Source: Owenia fusiformis
Taxonomy: Eukaryota > Annelida > Polychaeta > Sabellida > Oweniidae
Reading direction: 5' to 3'
NCBI GenBank assembly: GCA_903813345.2
Contig: CAIIXF020000126.1
Location: forward strand, 1 to 22,500
Length of the DNA: 22,500 bases
Shown: positions 1 to 9,022 of the stretch, piece by piece
Numbering within the stretch: position 1 is the first letter of the stretch
Layout: each line of letters begins with the position of its first letter
The notes under the pieces: generated by a model
What the model was told of the DNA's origin: nothing
The model's database searches: none
What the model saw: only the letters and a program-made list of their open reading frames with translations
Program-made: the position numbers and the translations under genes

Positions 1-50
1 TAGGGTTAGGGTTAGGGTTAGGGTTAGGGTTAGGGTTAGGGTTAGGGTTA
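1..50 (+). repeat. TTAGGG tract at the left edge, cut by the window
   Basis: Perfect TTAGGG hexamers fill these 50 bases, about eight units, in the same orientation as the terminal telomere. The window opens inside the tract, so the repeat region very probably continues to the left. It abuts a truncated module A. Confidence 0.97.
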
Positions 51-97
51 GAGTTATACAGGAGCTACTGGGTAATCAGTGGGGCTATAATTTTAAA
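51..97 (+). repeat. Truncated module A stub (47 bp)
   Basis: These 47 bases match the first 47 bases of full-length module A (194-240). The copy then stops after a TTTAAA and passes directly into GGGTTA repeats at 98, whereas a full A continues with TTTGGTC. This is the only such stub in the window. It shows the rule seen elsewhere: the left boundary against TTAGGG is constant, and the right end is variable and capped by new TTAGGG. Confidence 0.93.
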
Positions 98-193
98 GGG
101 TTAGGGTTAGGGTTAGGGTTAGGGTTAGGGTTAGGGTTAGGGTTAGGGTTAGGGTTAGGGTTAGGGTTAGGGTTAGGGTTAGGGTTAGGGTTA
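98..193 (+). repeat. Interstitial TTAGGG tract, 16 hexamers
   Basis: 96 bases of perfect hexamers in telomere orientation, between the A stub and the first full A. It is the longest internal tract in the window; the corresponding tracts before later A modules are 59-83 bp. Confidence 0.97.
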
Positions 194-307
194 GAGTTAT
201 ACAGGAGCTACTGGGTAATCAGTGGGGCTATAATTTTAAATTTGGTCTTAAATGATGCCTATAGGTTGTTTGTCAACATTTCTGCCCAGAATGCAATTAT
301 AGACTGA

Positions 308-338
308 TGACGTAAAAAGTTATGACGTCATTTCCGGT
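308..338 (+). promoter_or_regulatory. CRE/ETS-like motif cluster in module A
   Basis: A CRE-like TGACGTAA (308-315) is followed by a perfect palindromic CRE, TGACGTCA (323-330), which abuts TTTCCGG (331-337), an ETS core on the minus strand. CREB/ATF and ETS factors bind such sites in animals. The perfect CRE recurs unchanged in every unit, at 2090, 3869, 5624, 7379, 9152, 10918 and 12825. Function is inferred from motif match only, and short motifs arise by chance. Confidence 0.35.
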
Positions 339-487
339 TTCGACTAAAATATTTATTTTGCGTATTTTTTCAAAATCTTTTTTTTTGTTTTTGCCTATTT
401 TGAGGTCACTGATTATGAATCTGAAAACCGTTTGTCGATTCGACTTTTAGTTTTTGAGATATGGGTGGGGGGCTGGACTTAGAAAAT

Positions 488-541
488 TTTTCGACATTTT
501 TTTTCAATTTTATTTTTTTTTATTTTTTTTATTTTTTTTTC
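488..541 (+). other. T-rich tract in module A
   Basis: Runs of eight to nine T separated by single A residues follow a CGACA. The last run is nine T in most units and eight in units 6 and 8. Such rigid tracts disfavour nucleosomes, and T-rich strands are frequent at replication origins of some eukaryotes. No origin consensus can be claimed. Confidence 0.5.
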
Positions 542-642
542 CAACGTAACATTACACCCTGATTCATTATCACTTGACCAAATTTAAATCCGACTTTTAC
601 TTAACGAAATATAATTTTTTAAAGTTCAGAATATTAACACAT

Positions 643-663
643 TGAGTCAATGGGGAATTCCCC
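643..663. promoter_or_regulatory. AP-1 site beside a kappaB-like palindrome
   Basis: TGAGTCA (643-649) fits the AP-1 consensus. Two bases later, GGGGAATTCCCC (652-663) is a perfect 12-bp palindrome fitting an NF-kappaB/Rel-type site. The pair is kept at the same place in all eight A modules; the palindromes start at 652, 2419, 4198, 5953, 7708, 9480, 11247 and 13153. Conservation among the copies reflects recent amplification and is not proof of function. Confidence 0.3.
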
Positions 664-724
664 TATTATCGCCCACTTGTTTTTAGGTATTAGGGTTAGG
701 GTTAGGGTTAGGGTTAGGGTTAGG

Positions 725-784
725 ATTAGGGCCCAACTTATCCGAACATGGCCGGTCTATAATTCTGAATTTTTCTTAAAAGTT
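725..784 (+). repeat. Module b, diverged 60-bp start of module B
   Basis: It matches the first 60 bases of B with five substitutions by eye, then breaks off at AAAAGTT and continues as AGGGTT repeats. All eight copies (725, 2492, 4271, 6026, 7787, 9553, 11320, 13226) carry the same five differences, so this truncated copy existed before the whole unit was amplified. Confidence 0.92.
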
Positions 785-823
785 AGGGTTAGGGTTAGGG
801 TTAGGGTTAGGGTTAGGGTTAGG

Positions 824-1105
824 ATTAGGGCCCAACTACTACGAACGTGGCCGGTCTATAATTCTGAATTTTTCATAAAAGTTGTATATGAGTCCCAGAA
901 GTAAGAATCCACTAGGCACTCAATTATAGACCTGTACCGGAAGAAGCTATGATGTCATATCCGGTTTGTACCAAAACTTTTTAAATCGTTTATTTTAAAA
1001 AAAATGTTTTGTTTTACCCTATTTTGAAAAAGGGTTAGGGTTAGGGTTAGGGAAAATCTATCACCGGAAGTCTGGCCATCTTGATGCAACAACACGGTGT
1101 TGTTG
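824..1105 (+). repeat. Module B, reference copy (282 bp)
   Basis: Twenty-four copies occur, three per unit; 23 are 282 bp and the last is 271 bp. Each starts after a variant TTAGGA hexamer with ATTAGGGCCC, holds two ETS-like ACCGGAAG sites and a CRE-like ATGATGTCAT, and contains a fixed short tract of 3.5 TTAGGG hexamers (1032-1052 here). It ends in the left arm, centre and most of the right arm of a palindrome. Followers: 14 copies pass into TTAGGG, nine into C, one into the terminal telomere. Copies are almost identical within and between units. Confidence 0.94.
936..967. promoter_or_regulatory. ETS-CRE-ETS quasi-palindrome in module B
   Basis: ACCGGAAG (936-943), ATGATGTCAT (949-958) and TCCGGT (960-965) form a roughly symmetric arrangement: two ETS-like cores in opposite orientation around a CRE-like site. 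It corresponds by position and sequence to the CRE/ETS cluster of module A, so the motifs were kept through divergence of the two modules. It occurs in all 24 B copies. Confidence 0.3.
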
Positions 1106-1371
1106 GGTTAGGGTTAGGGTTAGGGTTAGGGTTAGGGTTAGGATTAGGGCCCAACTACTACGAACGTGGCCGGTCTATAATTCTGAATTTTTCATAAAAG
1201 TTGTATATGAGTCCCAGAAGTAAGAATCCACTAGGCACTCAATTATAGACCTGTACCGGAAGAAGCTATGATGTCATATCCGGTTTGTACCAAAACTTTT
1301 TAAATCGTTTATTTTAAAAAAAATGTTTTGTTTTACCCTATTTTGAAAAAGGGTTAGGGTTAGGGTTAGGG

Positions 1372-1511
1372 AAAATCTATCACCGGAAGTCTGGCCATCT
1401 TGATGCAACAACACGGTGTTGTTGCATCACGATACTCCCCAGTGTATATCTCGAAAAGTAAAAGTCGGATGGAAAAACAGATTACAGATTCATAATCAGA
1501 GACCTCAAAAT
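1372..1511 (-). repeat. Inverted module spanning the end of B and the start of C
   Basis: Read on the minus strand, the C part gives a CCTATTTTGAGGTC stretch, then CTGATTATGAATCTG, then CGACTTTTA and GAGATAT. The same order occurs on the plus strand of A at about 394-450 with few mismatches. The block from the B-internal TTAGGG tract to the C-internal tract is therefore one inverted segment with the palindrome inside it. In 14 B copies it is cut at the palindrome and replaced by TTAGGG. Confidence 0.8.
1401..1429. repeat. 29-bp perfect palindrome at the B/C boundary
   Basis: The 14-base arms TGATGCAACAACAC and GTGTTGTTGCATCA flank a single central G at 1415. Complete copies occur at all nine B-C junctions: 1401, 3174, 4947, 6708, 8463, 10235, 11677, 12136 and 13908, each 29 bp. 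At the 14 B-to-TTAGGG junctions the last five bases of the right arm are missing. At the terminal junction only 13 bases (14367-14379) remain. Confidence 0.95.
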
Positions 1512-1601
1512 AGGGTTAGGGTTAGGGTTAGGTTAGGGTTAGGGTTAGGGTATAACCCTGAAGAAAGGTGATTTGAATCCTTTATTAGGGTTAGGGTTAG
1601 G
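1425..1601 (+). repeat. Module C, reference copy (177 bp)
   Basis: Nine copies follow a B module directly: 1425, 3198, 4971, 6732, 8487, 10259, 11701, 12160 and 13932. The first part is an inverted relative of module A. It then holds a TTAGGG tract with one fixed five-base TTAGG unit (about 1512-1550), a short unique stretch (about 1551-1585), and about two hexamers leading into the next B. All copies look identical. Confidence 0.93.
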
Positions 1602-1883
1602 ATTAGGGCCCAACTACTACGAACGTGGCCGGTCTATAATTCTGAATTTTTCATAAAAGTTGTATATGAGTCCCAGAAGTAAGAATCCACTAGGCACTCA
1701 ATTATAGACCTGTACCGGAAGAAGCTATGATGTCATATCCGGTTTGTACCAAAACTTTTTAAATCGTTTATTTTAAAAAAAATGTTTTGTTTTACCCTAT
1801 TTTGAAAAAGGGTTAGGGTTAGGGTTAGGGAAAATCTATCACCGGAAGTCTGGCCATCTTGATGCAACAACACGGTGTTGTTG

Positions 1884-1960
1884 GGTTAGGGTTAGGGTTA
1901 GGGTTAGGGTTAGGGTTAGGGTTAGGGTTAGGGTTAGGGTTAGGGTTAGGGTTAGGGTTA
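1884..1960 (+). repeat. Long interstitial TTAGGG tract, unit 1/2 (77 bp)
   Basis: Perfect hexamers between the third B of unit 1 and A of unit 2, ending in the variant TTAGAG that begins A. The equivalent tracts in the later units are 83, 65, 59, 77, 71 and 77 bp, all differing by multiples of six. Confidence 0.97.
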
Positions 1961-3739
1961 GAGTTATACAGGAGCTACTGGGTAATCAGTGGGGCTATAA
2001 TTTTAAATTTGGTCTTAAATGATGCCTATAGGTTGTTTGTCAACATTTCTGCCCAGAATGCAATTATAGACTGATGACGTAAAAAGTTATGACGTCATTT
2101 CCGGTTTCGACTAAAATATTTATTTTGCGTATTTTTTCAAAATCTTTTTTTTTGTTTTTGCCTATTTTGAGGTCACTGATTATGAATCTGAAAACCGTTT
2201 GTCGATTCGACTTTTAGTTTTTGAGATATGGGTGGGGGGCTGGACTTAGAAAATTTTTCGACATTTTTTTTCAATTTTATTTTTTTTTATTTTTTTTATT
2301 TTTTTTTCCAACGTAACATTACACCCTGATTCATTATCACTTGACCAAATTTAAATCCGACTTTTACTTAACGAAATATAATTTTTTAAAGTTCAGAATA
2401 TTAACACATTGAGTCAATGGGGAATTCCCCTATTATCGCCCACTTGTTTTTAGGTATTAGGGTTAGGGTTAGGGTTAGGGTTAGGGTTAGGATTAGGGCC
2501 CAACTTATCCGAACATGGCCGGTCTATAATTCTGAATTTTTCTTAAAAGTTAGGGTTAGGGTTAGGGTTAGGGTTAGGGTTAGGGTTAGGATTAGGGCCC
2601 AACTACTACGAACGTGGCCGGTCTATAATTCTGAATTTTTCATAAAAGTTGTATATGAGTCCCAGAAGTAAGAATCCACTAGGCACTCAATTATAGACCT
2701 GTACCGGAAGAAGCTATGATGTCATATCCGGTTTGTACCAAAACTTTTTAAATCGTTTATTTTAAAAAAAATGTTTTGTTTTACCCTATTTTGAAAAAGG
2801 GTTAGGGTTAGGGTTAGGGAAAATCTATCACCGGAAGTCTGGCCATCTTGATGCAACAACACGGTGTTGTTGGGTTAGGGTTAGGGTTAGGGTTAGGGTT
2901 AGGGTTAGGGTTAGGATTAGGGCCCAACTACTACGAACGTGGCTGGTCTATAATTCTGAATTTTTCATAAAAGTTGTATATGAGTCCCAGAAGTAAGAAT
3001 CCACTAGGCACTCAATTATAGACCTGTACCGGAAGAAGCTATGATGTCATATCCGGTTTGTACCAAAACTTTTTAAATCGTTTATTTTAAAAAAAATGTT
3101 TTGTTTTACCCTATTTTGAAAAAGGGTTAGGGTTAGGGTTAGGGAAAATCTATCACCGGAAGTCTGGCCATCTTGATGCAACAACACGGTGTTGTTGCAT
3201 CACGATACTCCCCAGTGTATATCTCGAAAAGTAAAAGTCGGATGGAAAAACAGATTACAGATTCATAATCAGAGACCTCAAAATAGGGTTAGGGTTAGGG
3301 TTAGGTTAGGGTTAGGGTTAGGGTATAACCCTGAAGAAAGGTGATTTGAATCCTTTATTAGGGTTAGGGTTAGGATTAGGGCCCAACTACTACGAACGTG
3401 GCCGGTCTATAATTCTGAATTTTTCATAAAAGTTGTATATGAGTCCCAGAAGTAAGAATCCACTAGGCACTCAATTATAGACCTGTACCGGAAGAAGCTA
3501 TGATGTCATATCCGGTTTGTACCAAAACTTTTTAAATCGTTTATTTTAAAAAAAATGTTTTGTTTTACCCTATTTTGAAAAAGGGTTAGGGTTAGGGTTA
3601 GGGAAAATCTATCACCGGAAGTCTGGCCATCTTGATGCAACAACACGGTGTTGTTGGGTTAGGGTTAGGGTTAGGGTTAGGGTTAGGGTTAGGGTTAGGG
3701 TTAGGGTTAGGGTTAGGGTTAGGGTTAGGGTTAGGGTTA
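1961..3739 (+). repeat. Composite subtelomeric unit 2 (1,779 bp)
   Basis: Modules: A 1961-2456; tract 2457-2491; b 2492-2551; tract 2552-2590; B1 2591-2872; tract 2873-2915; B2 2916-3197; C 3198-3374; B3 3375-3656; long tract 3657-3739. Compared with unit 1 the B1-B2 tract and the long tract are each one hexamer longer. The second B carries a private C-to-T change at 2944, at a CpG, as expected from methyl-cytosine deamination. Confidence 0.97.
3657..3739 (+). repeat. Long interstitial TTAGGG tract, unit 2/3 (83 bp)
   Basis: Perfect hexamers in telomere orientation; the longest of the seven inter-unit tracts. Confidence 0.97.
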
Positions 3740-5494
3740 GAGTTATACAGGAGCTACTGGGTAATCAGTGGGGCTATAATTTTAAATTTGGTCTTAAATG
3801 ATGCCTATAGGTTGTTTGTCAACATTTCTGCCCAGAATGCAATTATAGACTGATGACGTAAAAAGTTATGACGTCATTTCCGGTTTCGACTAAAATATTT
3901 ATTTTGCGTATTTTTTCAAAATCTTTTTTTTTGTTTTTGCCTATTTTGAGGTCACTGATTATGAATCTGAAAACCGTTTGTCGATTCGACTTTTAGTTTT
4001 TGAGATATGGGTGGGGGGCTGGACTTAGAAAATTTTTCGACATTTTTTTTCAATTTTATTTTTTTTTATTTTTTTTATTTTTTTTTCCAACGTAACATTA
4101 CACCCTGATTCATTATCACTTGACCAAATTTAAATCCGACTTTTACTTAACGAAATATAATTTTTTAAAGTTCAGAATATTAACACATTGAGTCAATGGG
4201 GAATTCCCCTATTATCGCCCACTTGTTTTTAGGTATTAGGGTTAGGGTTAGGGTTAGGGTTAGGGTTAGGATTAGGGCCCAACTTATCCGAACATGGCCG
4301 GTCTATAATTCTGAATTTTTCTTAAAAGTTAGGGTTAGGGTTAGGGTTAGGGTTAGGGTTAGGATTAGGGCCCAACTACTACGAACGTGGCCGGTCTATA
4401 ATTCTGAATTTTTCATAAAAGTTGTATATGAGTCCCAGAAGTAAGAATCCACTAGGCACTCAATTATAGACCTGTACCGGAAGAAGCTATGATGTCATAT
4501 CCGGTTTGTACCAAAACTTTTTAAATCGTTTATTTTAAAAAAAATGTTTTGTTTTACCCTATTTTGAAAAAGGGTTAGGGTTAGGGTTAGGGAAAATCTA
4601 TCACCGGAAGTCTGGCCATCTTGATGCAACAACACGGTGTTGTTGGGTTAGGGTTAGGGTTAGGGTTAGGGTTAGGGTTAGGGTTAGGATTAGGGCCCAA
4701 CTACTACGAACGTGGCCGGTCTATAATTCTGAATTTTTCATAAAAGTTGTATATGAGTCCCAGAAGTAAGAATCCACTAGGCACTCAATTATAGACCTGT
4801 ACCGGAAGAAGCTATGATGTCATATCCGGTTTGTACCAAAACTTTTTAAATCGTTTATTTTAAAAAAAATGTTTTGTTTTACCCTATTTTGAAAAAGGGT
4901 TAGGGTTAGGGTTAGGGAAAATCTATCACCGGAAGTCTGGCCATCTTGATGCAACAACACGGTGTTGTTGCATCACGATACTCCCCAGTGTATATCTCGA
5001 AAAGTAAAAGTCGGATGGAAAAACAGATTACAGATTCATAATCAGAGACCTCAAAATAGGGTTAGGGTTAGGGTTAGGTTAGGGTTAGGGTTAGGGTATA
5101 ACCCTGAAGAAAGGTGATTTGAATCCTTTATTAGGGTTAGGGTTAGGATTAGGGCCCAACTACTACGAACGTGGCCGGTCTATAATTCTGAATTTTTCAT
5201 AAAAGTTGTATATGAGTCCCAGAAGTAAGAATCCACTAGGCACTCAATTATAGACCTGTACCGGAAGAAGCTATGATGTCATATCCGGTTTGTACCAAAA
5301 CTTTTTAAATCGTTTATTTTAAAAAAAATGTTTTGTTTTACCCTATTTTGAAAAAGGGTTAGGGTTAGGGTTAGGGAAAATCTATCACCGGAAGTCTGGC
5401 CATCTTGATGCAACAACACGGTGTTGTTGGGTTAGGGTTAGGGTTAGGGTTAGGGTTAGGGTTAGGGTTAGGGTTAGGGTTAGGGTTAGGGTTA
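3740..5494 (+). repeat. Composite subtelomeric unit 3 (1,755 bp)
   Basis: Modules: A 3740-4235; tract 4236-4270; b 4271-4330; tract 4331-4363; B1 4364-4645; tract 4646-4688; B2 4689-4970; C 4971-5147; B3 5148-5429; long tract 5430-5494. The b-B tract is the shortest of the set (33 bp). Non-telomeric parts look identical to unit 1 by eye. Confidence 0.97.
5430..5494 (+). repeat. Long interstitial TTAGGG tract, unit 3/4 (65 bp)
   Basis: Perfect hexamers in telomere orientation, joined to the right arm of the palindrome on the left and to TTAGAG of module A on the right. Confidence 0.97.
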
Positions 5495-7249
5495 GAGTTA
5501 TACAGGAGCTACTGGGTAATCAGTGGGGCTATAATTTTAAATTTGGTCTTAAATGATGCCTATAGGTTGTTTGTCAACATTTCTGCCCAGAATGCAATTA
5601 TAGACTGATGACGTAAAAAGTTATGACGTCATTTCCGGTTTCGACTAAAATATTTATTTTGCGTATTTTTTCAAAATCTTTTTTTTTGTTTTTGCCTATT
5701 TTGAGGTCACTGATTATGAATCTGAAAACCGTTTGTCGATTCGACTTTTAGTTTTTGAGATATGGGTGGGGGGCTGGACTTAGAAAATTTTTCGACATTT
5801 TTTTTCAATTTTATTTTTTTTTATTTTTTTTATTTTTTTTTCCAACGTAACATTACACCCTGATTCATTATCACTTGACCAAATTTAAATCCGACTTTTA
5901 CTTAACGAAATATAATTTTTTAAAGTTCAGAATATTAACACATTGAGTCAATGGGGAATTCCCCTATTATCGCCCACTTGTTTTTAGGTATTAGGGTTAG
6001 GGTTAGGGTTAGGGTTAGGGTTAGGATTAGGGCCCAACTTATCCGAACATGGCCGGTCTATAATTCTGAATTTTTCTTAAAAGTTAGGGTTAGGGTTAGG
6101 GTTAGGGTTAGGGTTAGGGTTAGGGTTAGGATTAGGGCCCAACTACTACGAACGTGGCCGGTCTATAATTCTGAATTTTTCATAAAAGTTGTATATGAGT
6201 CCCAGAAGTAAGAATCCACTAGGCACTCAATTATAGACCTGTACCGGAAGAAGCTATGATGTCATATCCGGTTTGTACCAAAACTTTTTAAATCGTTTAT
6301 TTTAAAAAAAATGTTTTGTTTTACCCTATTTTGAAAAAGGGTTAGGGTTAGGGTTAGGGAAAATCTATCACCGGAAGTCTGGCCATCTTGATGCAACAAC
6401 ACGGTGTTGTTGGGTTAGGGTTAGGGTTAGGGTTAGGGTTAGGGTTAGGATTAGGGCCCAACTACTACGAACGTGGCCGGTCTATAATTCTGAATTTTTC
6501 ATAAAAGTTGTATATGAGTCCCAGAAGTAAGAATCCACTAGGCACTCAATTATAGACCTGTACCGGAAGAAGCTATGATGTCATATCCGGTTTGTACCAA
6601 AACTTTTTAAATCGTTTATTTTAAAAAAAATGTTTTGTTTTACCCTATTTTGAAAAAGGGTTAGGGTTAGGGTTAGGGAAAATCTATCACCGGAAGTCTG
6701 GCCATCTTGATGCAACAACACGGTGTTGTTGCATCACGATACTCCCCAGTGTATATCTCGAAAAGTAAAAGTCGGATGGAAAAACAGATTACAGATTCAT
6801 AATCAGAGACCTCAAAATAGGGTTAGGGTTAGGGTTAGGTTAGGGTTAGGGTTAGGGTATAACCCTGAAGAAAGGTGATTTGAATCCTTTATTAGGGTTA
6901 GGGTTAGGATTAGGGCCCAACTACTACGAACGTGGCCGGTCTATAATTCTGAATTTTTCATAAAAGTTGTATATGAGTCCCAGAAGTAAGAATCCACTAG
7001 GCACTCAATTATAGACCTGTACCGGAAGAAGCTATGATGTCATATCCGGTTTGTACCAAAACTTTTTAAATCGTTTATTTTAAAAAAAATGTTTTGTTTT
7101 ACCCTATTTTGAAAAAGGGTTAGGGTTAGGGTTAGGGAAAATCTATCACCGGAAGTCTGGCCATCTTGATGCAACAACACGGTGTTGTTGGGTTAGGGTT
7201 AGGGTTAGGGTTAGGGTTAGGGTTAGGGTTAGGGTTAGGGTTAGGGTTA
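5495..7249 (+). repeat. Composite subtelomeric unit 4 (1,755 bp)
   Basis: Modules: A 5495-5990; tract 5991-6025; b 6026-6085; tract 6086-6130; B1 6131-6412; tract 6413-6449; B2 6450-6731; C 6732-6908; B3 6909-7190; long tract 7191-7249. It has the longest b-B tract (45 bp) and the shortest long tract (59 bp). Its total length equals that of unit 3 but with a different distribution of hexamers, so the two are independent length variants. Confidence 0.97.
7191..7249 (+). repeat. Long interstitial TTAGGG tract, unit 4/5 (59 bp)
   Basis: Perfect hexamers in telomere orientation; the shortest inter-unit tract. Confidence 0.97.
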
Positions 7250-9022
7250 GAGTTATACAGGAGCTACTGGGTAATCAGTGGGGCTATAATTTTAAATTTG
7301 GTCTTAAATGATGCCTATAGGTTGTTTGTCAACATTTCTGCCCAGAATGCAATTATAGACTGATGACGTAAAAAGTTATGACGTCATTTCCGGTTTCGAC
7401 TAAAATATTTATTTTGCGTATTTTTTCAAAATCTTTTTTTTTGTTTTTGCCTATTTTGAGGTCACTGATTATGAATCTGAAAACCGTTTGTCGATTCGAC
7501 TTTTAGTTTTTGAGATATGGGTGGGGGGCTGGACTTAGAAAATTTTTCGACATTTTTTTTCAATTTTATTTTTTTTTATTTTTTTTATTTTTTTTTCCAA
7601 CGTAACATTACACCCTGATTCATTATCACTTGACCAAATTTAAATCCGACTTTTACTTAACGAAATATAATTTTTTAAAGTTCAGAATATTAACACATTG
7701 AGTCAATGGGGAATTCCCCTATTATCGCCCACTTGTTTTTAGGTATTAGGGTTAGGGTTAGGGTTAGGGTTAGGGTTAGGGTTAGGATTAGGGCCCAACT
7801 TATCCGAACATGGCCGGTCTATAATTCTGAATTTTTCTTAAAAGTTAGGGTTAGGGTTAGGGTTAGGGTTAGGGTTAGGGTTAGGATTAGGGCCCAACTA
7901 CTACGAACGTGGCCGGTCTATAATTCTGAATTTTTCATAAAAGTTGTATATGAGTCCCAGAAGTAAGAATCCACTAGGCACTCAATTATAGACCTGTACC
8001 GGAAGAAGCTATGATGTCATATCCGGTTTGTACCAAAACTTTTTAAATCGTTTATTTTAAAAAAAATGTTTTGTTTTACCCTATTTTGAAAAAGGGTTAG
8101 GGTTAGGGTTAGGGAAAATCTATCACCGGAAGTCTGGCCATCTTGATGCAACAACACGGTGTTGTTGGGTTAGGGTTAGGGTTAGGGTTAGGGTTAGGGT
8201 TAGGATTAGGGCCCAACTACTACGAACGTGGCCGGTCTATAATTCTGAATTTTTCATAAAAGTTGTATATGAGTCCCAGAAGTAAGAATCCACTAGGCAC
8301 TCAATTATAGACCTGTACCGGAAGAAGCTATGATGTCATATCCGGTTTGTACCAAAACTTTTTAAATCGTTTATTTTAAAAAAAATGTTTTGTTTTACCC
8401 TATTTTGAAAAAGGGTTAGGGTTAGGGTTAGGGAAAATCTATCACCGGAAGTCTGGCCATCTTGATGCAACAACACGGTGTTGTTGCATCACGATACTCC
8501 CCAGTGTATATCTCGAAAAGTAAAAGTCGGATGGAAAAACAGATTACAGATTCATAATCAGAGACCTCAAAATAGGGTTAGGGTTAGGGTTAGGTTAGGG
8601 TTAGGGTTAGGGTATAACCCTGAAGAAAGGTGATTTGAATCCTTTATTAGGGTTAGGGTTAGGATTAGGGCCCAACTACTACGAACGTGGCCGGTCTATA
8701 ATTCTGAATTTTTCATAAAAGTTGTATATGAGTCCCAGAAGTAAGAATCCACTAGGCACTCAATTATAGACCTGTACCGGAAGAAGCTATGATGTCATAT
8801 CCGGTTTGTACCAAAACTTTTTAAATCGTTTATTTTAAAAAAAATGTTTTGTTTTACCCTATTTTGAAAAAGGGTTAGGGTTAGGGTTAGGGAAAATCTA
8901 TCACCGGAAGTCTGGCCATCTTGATGCAACAACACGGTGTTGTTGGGTTAGGGTTAGGGTTAGGGTTAGGGTTAGGGTTAGGGTTAGGGTTAGGGTTAGG
9001 GTTAGGGTTAGGGTTAGGGTTA
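7250..9022 (+). repeat. Composite subtelomeric unit 5 (1,773 bp)
   Basis: Modules: A 7250-7745; tract 7746-7786; b 7787-7846; tract 7847-7885; B1 7886-8167; tract 8168-8204; B2 8205-8486; C 8487-8663; B3 8664-8945; long tract 8946-9022. It is the only unit whose A-b tract is 41 bp; all others have 35 bp. Confidence 0.97.
8946..9022 (+). repeat. Long interstitial TTAGGG tract, unit 5/6 (77 bp)
   Basis: Perfect hexamers in telomere orientation, same length as the unit 1/2 and 7/8 tracts. Confidence 0.97.

Larger units (their letters stand above)
194..689 (+). repeat. Module A, reference copy (496 bp, AT-rich)
   Basis: Eight copies, at 194, 1961, 3740, 5495, 7250, 9023, 10789 and 12696, each 495-496 bp. 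In order it holds: a start against TTAGGG via a variant TTAGAG hexamer; a CRE/ETS-like cluster (308-337); the segment that module C repeats in inverted form (about 394-472); a G-rich patch (463-475); long T tracts (about 499-540); a second diverged copy of a CGACTTTTA-containing sub-repeat (about 570-613); and an AP-1/kappaB-like pair (643-663). No coding potential is seen. The first 200 or so bases are a diverged relative of module B. Confidence 0.93.
194..1960 (+). repeat. Composite subtelomeric unit 1 (1,767 bp)
   Basis: First complete unit. Modules: A 194-689; TTAGGG tract 690-724; b 725-784; tract 785-823; B1 824-1105; tract 1106-1142; B2 1143-1424; C 1425-1601; B3 1602-1883; long tract 1884-1960. 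No gene is seen. The only open frame over 80 codons starts at 650 and reads mostly as Val-Arg repeats encoded by in-frame TTAGGG. The unit serves as the reference for the others; its sequence, tract lengths apart, recurs through unit 7 with a few single-base differences. Confidence 0.97.

Noticed and set aside
463-475. G-rich patch GGGTGGGGGG as a G-quadruplex
   Set aside because: It lacks four separated G runs. The telomere tracts themselves can form G-quadruplexes, so it adds nothing distinctive.
650-904. Open frame of about 84 codons starting at 650, repeated in all units, with long Val-Arg repeats
   Set aside because: The repeats are TTAGGG hexamers read in frame as GTT AGG. The frame spans A, b, B and three TTAGGG tracts, and its length follows hexamer count. 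No domain or codon signature is visible.
1545-1565. Possible head-to-head telomere remnant in C (AGGGT-ATA-ACCCT)
   Set aside because: Only one degenerate CCCTAA-like unit follows the TTAGGG tract; five-base arms are easily met by chance, and a fusion point should show a longer CCCTAA tract.
1859-2074. Open frame starting at 1859 with long Gly-Leu repeats, repeated in units 1-7
   Set aside because: It opens with a TTG, not ATG, runs through the palindrome, and the Gly-Leu stretch is GGG TTA read in frame. Simple tandem DNA gives this without selection for protein.
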